NCBI GenBank assembly: GCA_043228905.1
Contig: JBHGNT010000002.1
Location: 8,680,001-8,744,000, forward strand
DNA length: 64,000 bases
Direction of reading: 5' to 3'
Source: Azolla caroliniana
Lineage: Eukaryota > Polypodiophyta
Position numbers and translations under genes: made by a program. The notes beneath the pieces are model-generated. The model did no database searches and was not told the origin of the DNA. It was given only the letters and a program-made list of their open reading frames with translations. How positions within the stretch are numbered: position 1 is the first letter of the stretch; every line of letters starts with the position of its first letter. Below, piece after piece: positions 45,584 through 54,713 of this stretch.

Positions 45584-48040
45584 ATGCCGATTCCTGTGTC
45601 TGAAGAACTGCGACTATGGCTTCATGAGAGAAACTTACAAGGTTTCATCAAAGTAGCAGAAGCGGAACCTCATCCGCAGGCGGAAGAATTGGTACAACAG
45701 TTAGACATCACCAAGGTCACCACAAAGAAAATACGAAATGCATTACAGATGCCAAGAGGAGGCTTTGAGGCAGTTAAAAAACCTTCATCAGAAGCACTCC
45801 AATTGTATTTCGGGGAATACTCACCCTCGGCAAAAGCATATCAGACTTATGGAGGTCGGGATGAGTTTTTCCATGAAGTGGCTAGATTTTTACTAGAGGT
45901 GGGATTTGTCAGTCCCCGTTTTTATTGTATGCCGAAAAAAAGGGCTGGGTTTATCATAGCCGCATACGAAAAGGAGGATTTCAACTGGCCACTATTGTCG
46001 GGGGAAGCTCTGAGAGAGCAGCTACAAGGGGTGAAAACAGGAAAACCAATGAAGCAAATTTTTGGTCGTTGGCTATCGGTATTGTTTCCGATTCAAGAAT
46101 CGGAAATTCCTGTTCAGTCAAGAAGACCACCGATAGTACAAGCACCGCGAAGACACCGACAGGTAGTACATGAAGAATGGATAGAGGAAGAATCGGCACA
46201 TGCCGATAATATACAAACGGATACGCCTCAGTCGGAACCACCAAGACCAGAGAATTCCGAAAACCGGCAACCAGCAGCCGAACAAGAAACAGTTGACCAT
46301 TTGATAAACAAGCAGCAGCCGACAGAAAATCGACAACAACCAGAGAAGATGCGACAAAGGACAAGGGTTAAACAAAAGGCTAATAGGCAATTCCAACCAG
46401 AAAACAGTGATGGGTCAGCACCGAAAAGGCAACGCACAAAGGAAAATTCGAATACGCTTGTAGTAGCAGAAGTAATAAAACCAGGGAATGAGAGCGTTTC
46501 GACACAACCTCAACAAGGCCAATCTTCAAAAGTAGCAATTCGGGAAGCACATGGGTACTTGGATATTCCACCAGTAGCACATGAATTAGCTGCCATTTTA
46601 CAGTTCGGAACTTCATACGAACTGGTTGAATGGTTGGCTAAAAGATTGACAGAAGTATCAGAACGGCTGGCTCAAGAACATAATGACCGAATAATGATAC
46701 AGAAAGCCTTACGAGGAGTGTTGGAACCTCAAGAAAAAGCAGAGATAGAGAAAATCGGCCGGAAAAGAAGTGCACAGAATAGAGGGGAGGCTATTGAAAT
46801 GCCACCATTACATGAAGCACTGGTCGAAATTCATAAAGAATATGAAACGGCACGCAAAGCAGCCAGTGATATGGCTGAAAGATACAAAAGTGTATCAGCA
46901 TCGGCGGAGGTGCTGAAACATCAGTTTTGTAACATACATGCAGAAAATAAAGAACTAAAAGAAAGTCTAAACAAATGGGAAACGCAGGCACGGCTTATGG
47001 CGTCGGAGTCAGAATGGCAGCAGAAATTGGAGGATGCTGAGAAAGTACGACAAGCAGAAACAACAAGGGCCAACAATTCTGTATTTCGAACTACAGAATT
47101 AGAAAAACAAATAGAAACCATTCAGAATGGCCAATACAAAGTTCTCGAAGAAAAAAATCAATTAATAAACGAATTACAGAAAAATCTGGAAGAAGCTAAG
47201 ACGGCCAATCATACATATACCGAACAAATTGAAGAATTCGAAAGGTATATAGTGTCACAGGAAAGTCAATTGACAGAAAAAGAGCGGAGTCTTGAAGAAG
47301 TCAACAGAAGAATTACGGAACACCAGGAGGAATGGAGCAAAGAGAAATCGACATTCGAACAACAACTAAACGAAATTCGGAAGATATCGGAACAAAGGCG
47401 GCTGGACATATATGTAGTCGAATCCAAATTAATGCGGGCTGAAAGTGAAAACCGAGCCACTATTACGGATTTACGGAAAGAGTTGCAAGCCACTCAATTC
47501 GTCGCAAGCATCACTAGGGACAAAGTGCAGCGCATCATAGGGAAACATCGAAACCTAGCAAAGGAAATGATCAATGAATCCCTTGCGCAAGGATGGAAGT
47601 TATGGACGGCACAAGCGGCGGAATTACAGTTATTGCGTGCCGACAAAAATAACCGTCAGGTCCAAGGTGCAGGTTTTTTTAAAATAGCACAAAAGGATAT
47701 TGACAATATCCAAGAGGATATCATGAAAGATATGGACGAAATTGCGGCATTTTACAGAGAAGAAATTCAACGTATTATGCAAGAATTGGACAAACATGAT
47801 ATAGGCACTTCCGTTCAGTTGGATAAAATTGAAGCTGAAAGAACCAGCAACACTCCTGGTCTTCAAACTCCTGGAAGAAGTGAACCAGAGCAGCCAACCG
47901 AATCACAACATTCAAAACCTGCTCCGAATGACGACTGTGACACAGAAGAAGAGGAAGATATAGAGGGAATACATCCAAGGCCAGAAGAGCCTTCGATTTT
48001 TGATATTCTGAACGATTCGGATGAAGAGCTACAAGAATAG
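45584..48040 (+). CDS. Element B additional ORF (aORF), coiled-coil protein
   Basis: The frame is open from 45446, but the first ATG in it is at 45584, giving 818 aa. No stop or frameshift, unlike gag-pol. N-terminal region: a globular block with YFGEYSPSAKAYQTYGG and LLEVGFVSPRFYCMPKKRAG. Then a Pro/Glu/Gln-rich linker with a basic cluster (PKRQRTK), and a second conserved block (LAAILQFGTSYELVEWLAKRL). A coiled coil of about 300 residues rich in Glu, Gln, Lys and Arg follows, and a short acidic C-terminus ends the protein. No signal peptide or membrane helix, so it is not envelope-like. The homologous broken ORF at 1321-4302 shows the gene is a stable part of this lineage. Function unknown; a particle, nuclear or RNA-binding role is possible. 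Confidence 0.8.
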   Translation: MPIPVSEELRLWLHERNLQGFIKVAEAEPHPQAEELVQQLDITKVTTKKIRNALQMPRGGFEAVKKPSSEALQLYFGEYSPSAKAYQTYGGRDEFFHEVARFLLEVGFVSPRFYCMPKKRAGFIIAAYEKEDFNWPLLSGEALREQLQGVKTGKPMKQIFGRWLSVLFPIQESEIPVQSRRPPIVQAPRRHRQVVHEEWIEEESAHADNIQTDTPQSEPPRPENSENRQPAAEQETVDHLINKQQPTENRQQPEKMRQRTRVKQKANRQFQPENSDGSAPKRQRTKENSNTLVVAEVIKPGNESVSTQPQQGQSSKVAIREAHGYLDIPPVAHELAAILQFGTSYELVEWLAKRLTEVSERLAQEHNDRIMIQKALRGVLEPQEKAEIEKIGRKRSAQNRGEAIEMPPLHEALVEIHKEYETARKAASDMAERYKSVSASAEVLKHQFCNIHAENKELKESLNKWETQARLMASESEWQQKLEDAEKVRQAETTRANNSVFRTTELEKQIETIQNGQYKVLEEKNQLINELQKNLEEAKTANHTYTEQIEEFERYIVSQESQLTEKERSLEEVNRRITEHQEEWSKEKSTFEQQLNEIRKISEQRRLDIYVVESKLMRAESENRATITDLRKELQATQFVASITRDKVQRIIGKHRNLAKEMINESLAQGWKLWTAQAAELQLLRADKNNRQVQGAGFFKIAQKDIDNIQEDIMKDMDEIAAFYREEIQRIMQELDKHDIGTSVQLDKIEAERTSNTPGLQTPGRSEPEQPTESQHSKPAPNDDCDTEEEEDIEGIHPRPEEPSIFDILNDSDEELQE

Positions 48041-48084
48041 GCGTGGGTTCGCTGGACAAGGTCCTGGCCCACGGACGTGCCAAG

Positions 48085-48541
48085 TGTTACCCGGACCCGG
48101 ACAGTCAGTTTTACCGAACAAGTGGGAAAGCGTCGAAAACGGAGTCGGTTCGGATCGACTGTTCGGATCAATGACTCAGCAGTAAACGAAGAGAACTAAG
48201 TTAGTTAGATAATTTTGCAATTCTTGATAGTAAGAGGGAATAGTTCTTGATGAGAAAAGACCTTCGGTATACCTATAAAAGGGAACCGAAGGCATTGTAA
48301 GAAAGGTCGTTTTATTTAGTAATATAAGTTTAAGTTAGGAATATCCTGTACGGATTCTGTGTTCTTTCTATTGTCTATGTTGTTAAGTGCAAGCTTCCTA
48401 ATTTATAACTAAGTAACGATCACGGTAATTACCGATTAATATAGTATAATTCCGTTCGTAAAACACAATTCCTTGTTAGAACGTTGAGTAGCGACGTTCA
48501 CTCTTCTGTATCGGTAGTAGTTAGTAATTAGCCGATTAACA
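48085..48541 (+). repeat. 3' LTR of element B
   Basis: 457 bp, the same ends as the 5' LTR, followed by CTCAT. The sequence just upstream (48041-48084) is not a typical polypurine tract. Confidence 0.95.
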
Positions 48542-48546
48542 CTCAT

Positions 48547-49515
48547 CCTCAACATGCCACCCCCCACGAACGAGAAACAACTACAAGGGTTCATGGGATA
48601 CGCGGGTTACTATAGGCGCTTCATTAAGATGTTCGCGGACAAGGCTAGACCACTCTACTCCTTATTAAAGCAGTTCGTGTGGACAGAAGAATGCACACAC
48701 TCCTTCAAGCTCTTGAAAGAGCGCCTAACTAAGGTCCCCATCCTCCGGCCTCCCGATTGGACCAAAGAATTCCACGTGCACACCGACGCTTCCGCCTTCG
48801 CGATTGGTGTAGTGCTAGCCCAACCCGGTGAAGGGGCACTCGACCTACCGGTCACCTTCGCTAGTCGCCAGCTAAATGTCGCAGAACAAAATTACTCCAC
48901 GACGGAACGGGAGGCTTTGGCCATGGTCTACAGCGTAAAGAAATTCCGCCACTACCTGTTGGCGTTCCGGTTCTCGTTTTTTGTAGACCATCAGGCCCTA
49001 CTCTACTTAGTAAACAAAACTCATGCCACTGGACACATCTCATGATGGATCGTAACGTTACTCGAGTTTGACTTCAAGGTAGTAGTGAGAAAAGGGAAAG
49101 ACCATGTACTCGCCGATCATTTCTCGCGGATTCCCAACGGAGAAGAAGCCACTGGGGTCGATGATGAAACACCAGATTCAACATTATTCGCAATCGATAC
49201 CGTACCAGCATGGGCATCAGACATAGTTTGCGTCCTAACCGAAGGAGCGTCCTTCCTAAAACAACTACCACGAACACACGCGCATGCCTTGCTAAAGAAA
49301 TGTGGCCCCTTCACGATGCTCCAAGGCAATCTGTACCGTCGGGGTAACGACGATCTACTTCGGAGGTGTATAACAAACTATGACGTCGTCACCACCCTTG
49401 AGCAAGCTCAGTGCAGGAGGGGAAGTGGTCATTTCAATCACGAGACCTCTGTGTGCAAGATCCTCCAGTCCGGCCTATGGTGGCCAACACTCTTCAAAGA
49501 CGCATACGCGTTGCA
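48547..49515 (+). pseudogene. Element A pol, right part: RNase H and truncated integrase
   Basis: Continues the A pol after the B insertion: QLQGFMGYAGYYRRFI, RNase H FHVHTDASAFAIG, TTEREALAMVYSVKKFRHYLL. A TGA at 49042 interrupts it. From 49085 come a chromatin-like spacer (VLADHFSRIPNGEE) and the first half of the integrase zinc finger (GHFNHETSVCKILQSGLWWPTLFKDAYALQ). It ends there: the Cys pair, the catalytic core and the C-terminal domain are absent. Confidence 0.8.
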
Positions 49516-50245
49516 AACGATGATGCCTCCCCAATTCATCAAACTCCTCCACGCATACTACCCCGACGCAGGGTGCGGATCCTTAGTCATTCCAGCGGTG
49601 TTCAACAATACCCGATGTACTTACTGGGTTCCCACGGCCGCCACGCAGCTCAAGTACCTCGAACCCGACGTGTTCGCCACTCTCTCACGACTTGGCCTCA
49701 AGTTCTTCCTTGGGATCGGGCCGTGGGGCATCCTACCCAAACTGGTCAACCATTTCCTCATCGGGTACAACCCCGATACGGGCCACGTCGATATGCAGCC
49801 TTTCACAGACTCCCCCCCCGTCGCATTCCAGTTCACCGCGGCCGACGTTTGTGCTACGCTGCATTTACCCCTCGAGGGCGCCCCCTTCCGCACCACGAGG
49901 ACCCCTGGGGTTGTCCCTGGCATCATTCCTGTCGGCTACGCCGAATATTCTGGACGCGAAGGGTGGCGTTACACTGAAATCCCTCTCCATCTCCAAGACC
50001 GTTGTAGCGCAATTGCCCAAATCGGCGACACTACATCTACCGATGCCACAACTCGTATCACCGGTGAGTACCTCAAGTGGGCACATGATCCGCAACCGGT
50101 CCAGTGGGCTCACGAGCTTGTCCGCCAAGTCCGAGAATGGCACACACGGCCCAAATCGACTGTCAATTTTGCGTGGTTCCTCACCTGCTACTTGTGCGCA
50201 AAGTTCAGCATCGGACCCCCTGCCCCTCCCTTCGTACGCTGCTAA
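49516..50245 (+). CDS. Element A additional ORF 1, fused to integrase stub
   Basis: In the same open frame as the integrase stub, a new protein segment starts at about MMPPQFIKLLHAYYPDAG and runs for about 240 residues. It has no integrase features. Wording such as LGLKFFLGIGPWGILPKLVNHFLIGYN is vaguely like globular N-terminal domains of plant retroelement aORFs, but I do not recognise a named family. The fusion was probably made by a deletion that removed the integrase core. The start of the original aORF is therefore unknown. Confidence 0.5.
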
Positions 50246-50377
50246 GAACACTTCCGCAAGATCACTGTCCCAGGCCAACTCGAATGTCTTCGCCTCCCTA
50301 AACGCGACTTTTTACGACAGGTACACCAAGGTGAACAGGCACGGCCACTGGCGCACAAACAACCCCCAATCACCCAC

Positions 50378-50896
50378 GTGTCAACCGAAGCTAACCTCGA
50401 CACCCCTGAGGATATCACGAATCGTGTCAAGGAATTCCAGAAAAACGAGTTCAACCCCACCGAAATCCAGGCCTTGTCCACCACTATCCACTATGTGTCA
50501 AATCAGAACACAACCACGACTCCGCGTTCCCGTAGTTGCACCACTGAGTCAATCTTGTGCGACCAACGGAACCCGCCAGCCCCGCCTCCACCCAACTCGC
50601 CAACCCCTCCACCCCACGAATCCTCTCCCCTCGCTCCGGTCACAACTACCCGACCTTTCCCGTCCACCACCACTGACGACACCCCGCACGACCCCATAAA
50701 CTCGCCCGCCACGCCGCCCCCGACACCGAAACCCCCGACCGGCCCTCGACCGCAACCCCGACAGTTCCCCTCCAACCCACCCTCGCCCCCGTCCAAATGG
50801 CAACCCCACTCCCGACCTCCGTGCCCTACTCAACCTCCCTCACTACAGTTACTTCTCACCCTACCCCCTCCCTCACCGTTCCCCCCAAACCCTTAA
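50378..50896 (+). pseudogene. Pro/Thr-rich linker piece of element A additional ORF
   Basis: 172 codons; the first third is ordinary sequence (DITNRVKEFQKNEFNPTE) and the rest is Pro/Thr/Ser-rich low complexity. It sits between the globular part (49516-50245) and the coiled-coil part (51019-52410), in the layout of the element B aORF, so it is probably the linker of one large original ORF now in different frames. Confidence 0.4.
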
Positions 50897-51018
50897 CCGA
50901 CATGGTGGCCGACCTCCTCAAGATGACTGCCGTCATGAACCGTCGCCTACTTCAAGTTTAGGCACAAGCCCAACAAACCGCCACCGACCAACATGAGACC
51001 TCTACACGGAACGAGATC

Positions 51019-52824
51019 TTGGTCGCCGAGGTAAGGAGCGCCCTCCATACCAACGCATGCCAAGCGGCCGCCCACGACCTCCTCAAGCAAGAACTCCTGA
51101 CACCGCAAACCCGACACCAACAACTCGCTGACGAATTCCAACAAGCTCGGACAACCTGGCACCATGACCAGGAACGCGTAGCGCAAACACATGCCGAACT
51201 TTCGGCCGAGTACATCCGCCTCACCACCCAACACCAACTGACCGAGGCCCGCCTCGCAGCCTTGATGGCTGATCTCTCCGAACGGTCCGAGGCCCTAGCC
51301 GCCGCCATGGCCACTACTCACCAACTCACGAGCGAGATCACCACCCTCAGGGCTGAACGAGACGCCATGGTCCACCAAGTCGAAGTCGCCAATGAACGCA
51401 ATCGATGTCTCCTCATCAAACACCGCCGCCAGTGTGCCGACCTCGAAAAGGACATCCTTCAACTCCGCACGTCCAAAGCCGCCCTTGAACATGCCCTCAC
51501 CCCTGGCGTGATGGACCCCTCCACCGTTCAGACCCCTCTCCTTCCCCCAACTGGCTCTCCGAATATGATCCAGGCACTCTCGGTGTACGTGACCTCGACG
51601 TCCCTGCTCTCCGAACTTTTCACTGCACCACGCACACCACGCACCCTCCTCACCCAAGCAACGTGCATCCTTCAGTTGTTAGCCGCCATGCGTCACGTAT
51701 TCTTTGACGACACCACACCCCCAGACTGGCAGACCTTCATCCGAGTACTCCCCGAAGACAACCACGCCCTTCCCTTCTTCATGTTGTACCAGGAAGCCAC
51801 CGAAGACCTTGCTCCCCCAACCTACGACCTCTTCCCCCAACACCTCCGCATTTTGTTCCTCGAAGGTATGGCCTACCTTCACACAGCCCTCACCCCCGAC
51901 TTAGACATCTCCGACCTGATCTATTTCACCTACCCTTCTGATGTCACGATGCAAGTCACCGAAGATCATCTGGCCAACCTCTTCACAACACTAGTGCGCT
52001 TACACCACATTGCCGACACCCTCACCCGCACCCTGTTGGAAAACACAACGACCTCCGTACCCACTTTCGGTTTCCTCTGGCTAATACGCGCTTGGCAAAC
52101 CGCGTGGGACGTCGGGGTTTGTACTCACATAGTCAGCATCGAATATGCCACGTTCAACTGGCCCACCGACCTCGAGGCTGACGACATACCAGAATTAGCC
52201 CTATACCTCGACGTTTCCCGCGAGTATCAACTCATGACGTTCGATGAGGCTCATGCTCGTGCCCTCCTACCCCCGCACCCCCCTTCTCCCCCCCAGAGAT
52301 TGACCTGGAGTGGGACCACGACTCACTTGATGAACCCAACACCCAACCACCGCCTCGCCCTCGCACACATCCCCGACCCCCGCCCACATCCCCGACCGAA
52401 CCCGACATGATCCGGGCCATGCGACGATTCCTACGTACATACCTCGACGTCCCGGACCCTGACATTCAAGCCAACCTTCGTTTCCTACAACTTCTACTAA
52501 TTCTCCTTGACTCTGGCCCGTACGAAGCCCCCCCCCTTCCAACGGCACAACCACCCAGTGTGGGGCCTCGCCTTCGATTTGAACAAAGGTCCCACTCGCC
52601 GCCAACTGGTCGACCTTTGGACCCGCGTCAACATACTCCCCGCAACCTACAAACGGGATTTTGAAACCATGATCAACATGCGTTTTTTTCCTGCTTACAT
52701 AAGCTTTAGTCGAAACCCCCCTTCTCCCTTCGCCGGCCAAACACCTACACCTGGCTCACCAGCCCCAAGAAAGATTTCTTCACAACAACCGACCAGCTGC
52801 AGGAAATCTGGCTACCACCACTGA
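51019..52824 (+). CDS. Element A additional ORF 2, coiled-coil protein
   Basis: Main open frame 51019-52410; from 51019 it gives about 463 aa. Residues 1-160 form a coiled coil (heptads rich in Ala, Leu, Glu, Gln, Arg). A globular alpha-helical region follows (SVYVTSTSLLSELF, ILQLLAAMRHVFF, FGFLWLIRAWQTAWDVG), then a Pro-rich tail. Related sequence continues in other frames to about 52824 (LAFDLNKGPTRRQLVDLWTR, then FSRNPPSPF), so the original protein was longer. I see no catalytic motif. Position, coiled coil and Pro-rich linker parallel the element B aORF, but I see no clear sequence similarity. Confidence 0.5.
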
Positions 52825-52952
52825 ACATCCGCCGTCTTCGCCATCATCTCTGCCGCCACCCACCCCCCGACGAACCCCCCTACTCAATTCTACTCGCCCC
52901 CGACGCCCGAAGCTCCCCTCCCATAGTGCACTCGGGAGTGTGCACTCATTAG

Positions 52953-52963
52953 GTTGGGGGGGA
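52953..52963 (+). promoter_or_regulatory. Polypurine tract of element A
   Basis: GTTGGGGGGGA lies directly before the 3' LTR, as expected for the plus-strand primer. Confidence 0.7.
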
Positions 52964-53531
52964 TATTAAGCTTTGGGATAACAACACAACTAGTCACGAA
53001 TAAGAACGCATCAACAAGGACGTAGTACGAAGAGGAAATGGCAAGAGGAAAGGAAAGCAAAGAGATGGCCAAATGTGAAAGGCTCATACCCTAAACGTGA
53101 AAGCTATATAAACCACTTAGTAGTGGCTTTGTGGGGGTTCTCCCATTTGTAAAGATCTCCTATTGATTAGAGCTAGAGCTTCCTCTCCTCTTTCTTGTAA
53201 ACCTTTGAGCTTAAGAGAGATTAGTGAAGTGTTGAGTTAGAGAACACTAATCTCTCTCCTTGTTGGTGCTAGACCTCTTAGCAAAAAGGGTTAATAATAG
53301 ACATACTCTTGCTTCTTATTGTGTATACTATTAATTTATTGTTTATGAGAGAGAGCTTGAGAGAGTGAGAGAGATATCGTGCTTAATCATCTACTAATCG
53401 TTGAGTGAGTGTGAGGCTCGGAGGTATCCGACAACCATCTCCGCCCGATTCGCCATCAAGAGGGTATATGCCGGTCCGAATCCCGCCACGACATCGAGGA
53501 GCTTACTCGATCGATACATAGATCCTTAACA
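52964..53531 (+). repeat. 3' LTR of element A
   Basis: 568 bp, starting TATTAAGC (a TG start appears mutated to TA) and ending CCTTAACA. TATA-like GCTATATAAACC near 53105. Right after it copia C1 resumes. Confidence 0.85.
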
Positions 53532-54184
53532 CTGTCCCCACATAAGGAACTAAGGAGACGGTTTACGCACAGAGAGAAGGGGAAGAAGAAGCTGTCAGAG
53601 TACGAGTTCGGCACTGCCAAGTCAGATCGGAGCGAATTTGACTTCGGGCCAATCGAAAAGGAACTCCACGGAAGAGGTGGAAGTTAGCCGAGACGACCGC
53701 AAAATGGGCTAGTCACAAATCACGCCGATCTACCCGCCAAAAGAACCCTGTCAAGAGAGACAGGTACAACGAGTACATGGCACACCATTATGCATACATG
53801 ACGCGAGTGGCGGAAGGGTAGTGCCCTCGCAGTGCCGAGTCAGATCGGAGCGAATCTGACTTTGGGCCAATCGAAAAGGAAACTCTATAGAAGAGGTGAA
53901 GTCAGCCAAGATGACCGCAAAATGGGCCAATCACGAATTACGCCAATCTACCCGCCTAAAGAACCCCGTCAAGAGATACGGGTACAACGAGTACATGGTA
54001 GAACATTATGCATACATGATGCGAGTGGCGAAAGTACGTGAGCCGGAGAGCTACGCAGAAGCGACGAAAGACGCAAACTGGCGTGCCACGATGGAGGAAG
54101 AGATGCGCGTGTTATCGGACAACGAGACTTGGGACCTAGTTGATGCACCGAAATGTGTGAAACTGATCGGATGCAGATGGGTGT
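53532..54184 (+). pseudogene. Copia element C1, right half: post-integrase linker and RT start
   Basis: Aligns to element D from about 57150 ([13 protein letters not shown]) into the RT start ([20 protein letters not shown], then GCRWV). It contains a roughly 210-bp tandem duplication. It is cut at 54184 by element D; GGTGT (54180-54184) would be the left copy of a 5-bp duplication, with the right copy outside the window. Confidence 0.75.
53612..54030 (+). repeat. Tandem duplication of about 210 bp in copia C1
   Basis: 53612-53818 and 53828-54030 both contain AGTCAGATCGGAGCGAAT, GACCGCAAAATGGGC and AACGAGTACATGG. They differ at scattered positions. Element D has one copy only. Confidence 0.8.
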
Positions 54185-54631
54185 TGTTGAGAGACAAGCT
54201 CAACATCGGCCGGATTGGCTAAGCAAGCCAAGGACCAGATCGGTTGGGACCGATCAGTTAGGCTGGACCGGTGCGTAAAACGGATATGCAAACCGGTGCG
54301 TAACGAGAGGCCGTATAGGTGTGTAAACCGAAAGGCCATTAGAGAGATATTCCTTGTAAGGAATAGTTTTGGGAGTAAGTGTCGAGGCTCATTTATGAGC
54401 AGTCAAGTATTGTCAGTACTTCTGTCAGCCCATTGTCAGGGCTTGTATAAAAGGTGCTCACTGAGCTTGATGTATGTACAGATTGAGTATTATTTTTGAA
54501 TAGAGTTCTGGTGTTTACTCTCTCTCCCTCTCTGTCTCTCCCGTGCGTACTGTGCAAACCTAAGCTTTCCATTAAACCTATGTTTTCTGTTGTTTGGTTT
54601 CCTATATCGCTTTTGCACGCCATTCTTTTCA
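54185..54631 (+). repeat. 5' LTR of copia D
   Basis: TGTTGAGAGACAAGC to CTTTTCA, 447 bp. TATA-like TGTATAAAAGG near 54445. Confidence 0.8.
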
Positions 54632-54643
54632 TGGTATCAGAGC
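54632..54643 (+). promoter_or_regulatory. Primer binding site of copia D
   Basis: TGGTATCAGAGC, the classic initiator tRNA-Met site, directly after the LTR. Confidence 0.9.
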
Positions 54644-54713
54644 GCGAGGGTTGAGAACCTTTGCAACCAACTTTACTTGAAGGAAAAACCAACGAAGAAG
54701 AACAAGAAAACCG

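Larger units (their letters stand above)
39272..48541 (+). mobile_element. Ty3/gypsy element B, full length, nested in A
   Basis: 9,270 bp with two 457-bp LTRs (TGTTA...TAACA) and a perfect CTCAT duplication (39267-39271 and 48542-48546). The LTRs differ at 5 positions (98.9% identity), so it is the younger of the two Ty3 elements. Its order is gag, protease, RT, RNase H, integrase, A-rich tract, TATA box and aORF. Confidence 0.95.
33509..53531 (+). mobile_element. Ty3/gypsy element A (interrupted by element B)
   Basis: 5' LTR (33509-33983, truncated), PBS, repetitive leader, gag, protease-RT, [element B], rest of RT/RNase H, start of integrase, additional ORFs, purine tract and full 3' LTR (52964-53531). 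The LTRs differ at 14 of about 475 aligned positions plus one 10-bp indel, about 97% identity. It split copia C1. The net length without B is about 10.75 kb. Confidence 0.85.

Noticed and set aside
45584-48040. Envelope-like gene of a plant retrovirus
   Set aside because: No signal peptide, membrane segment or glycosylation-rich ectodomain; the protein is coiled-coil and highly charged.
50503-50833. Gly-rich proteins on the minus strand
   Set aside because: They mirror the Pro-rich linker coded on the plus strand of element A.
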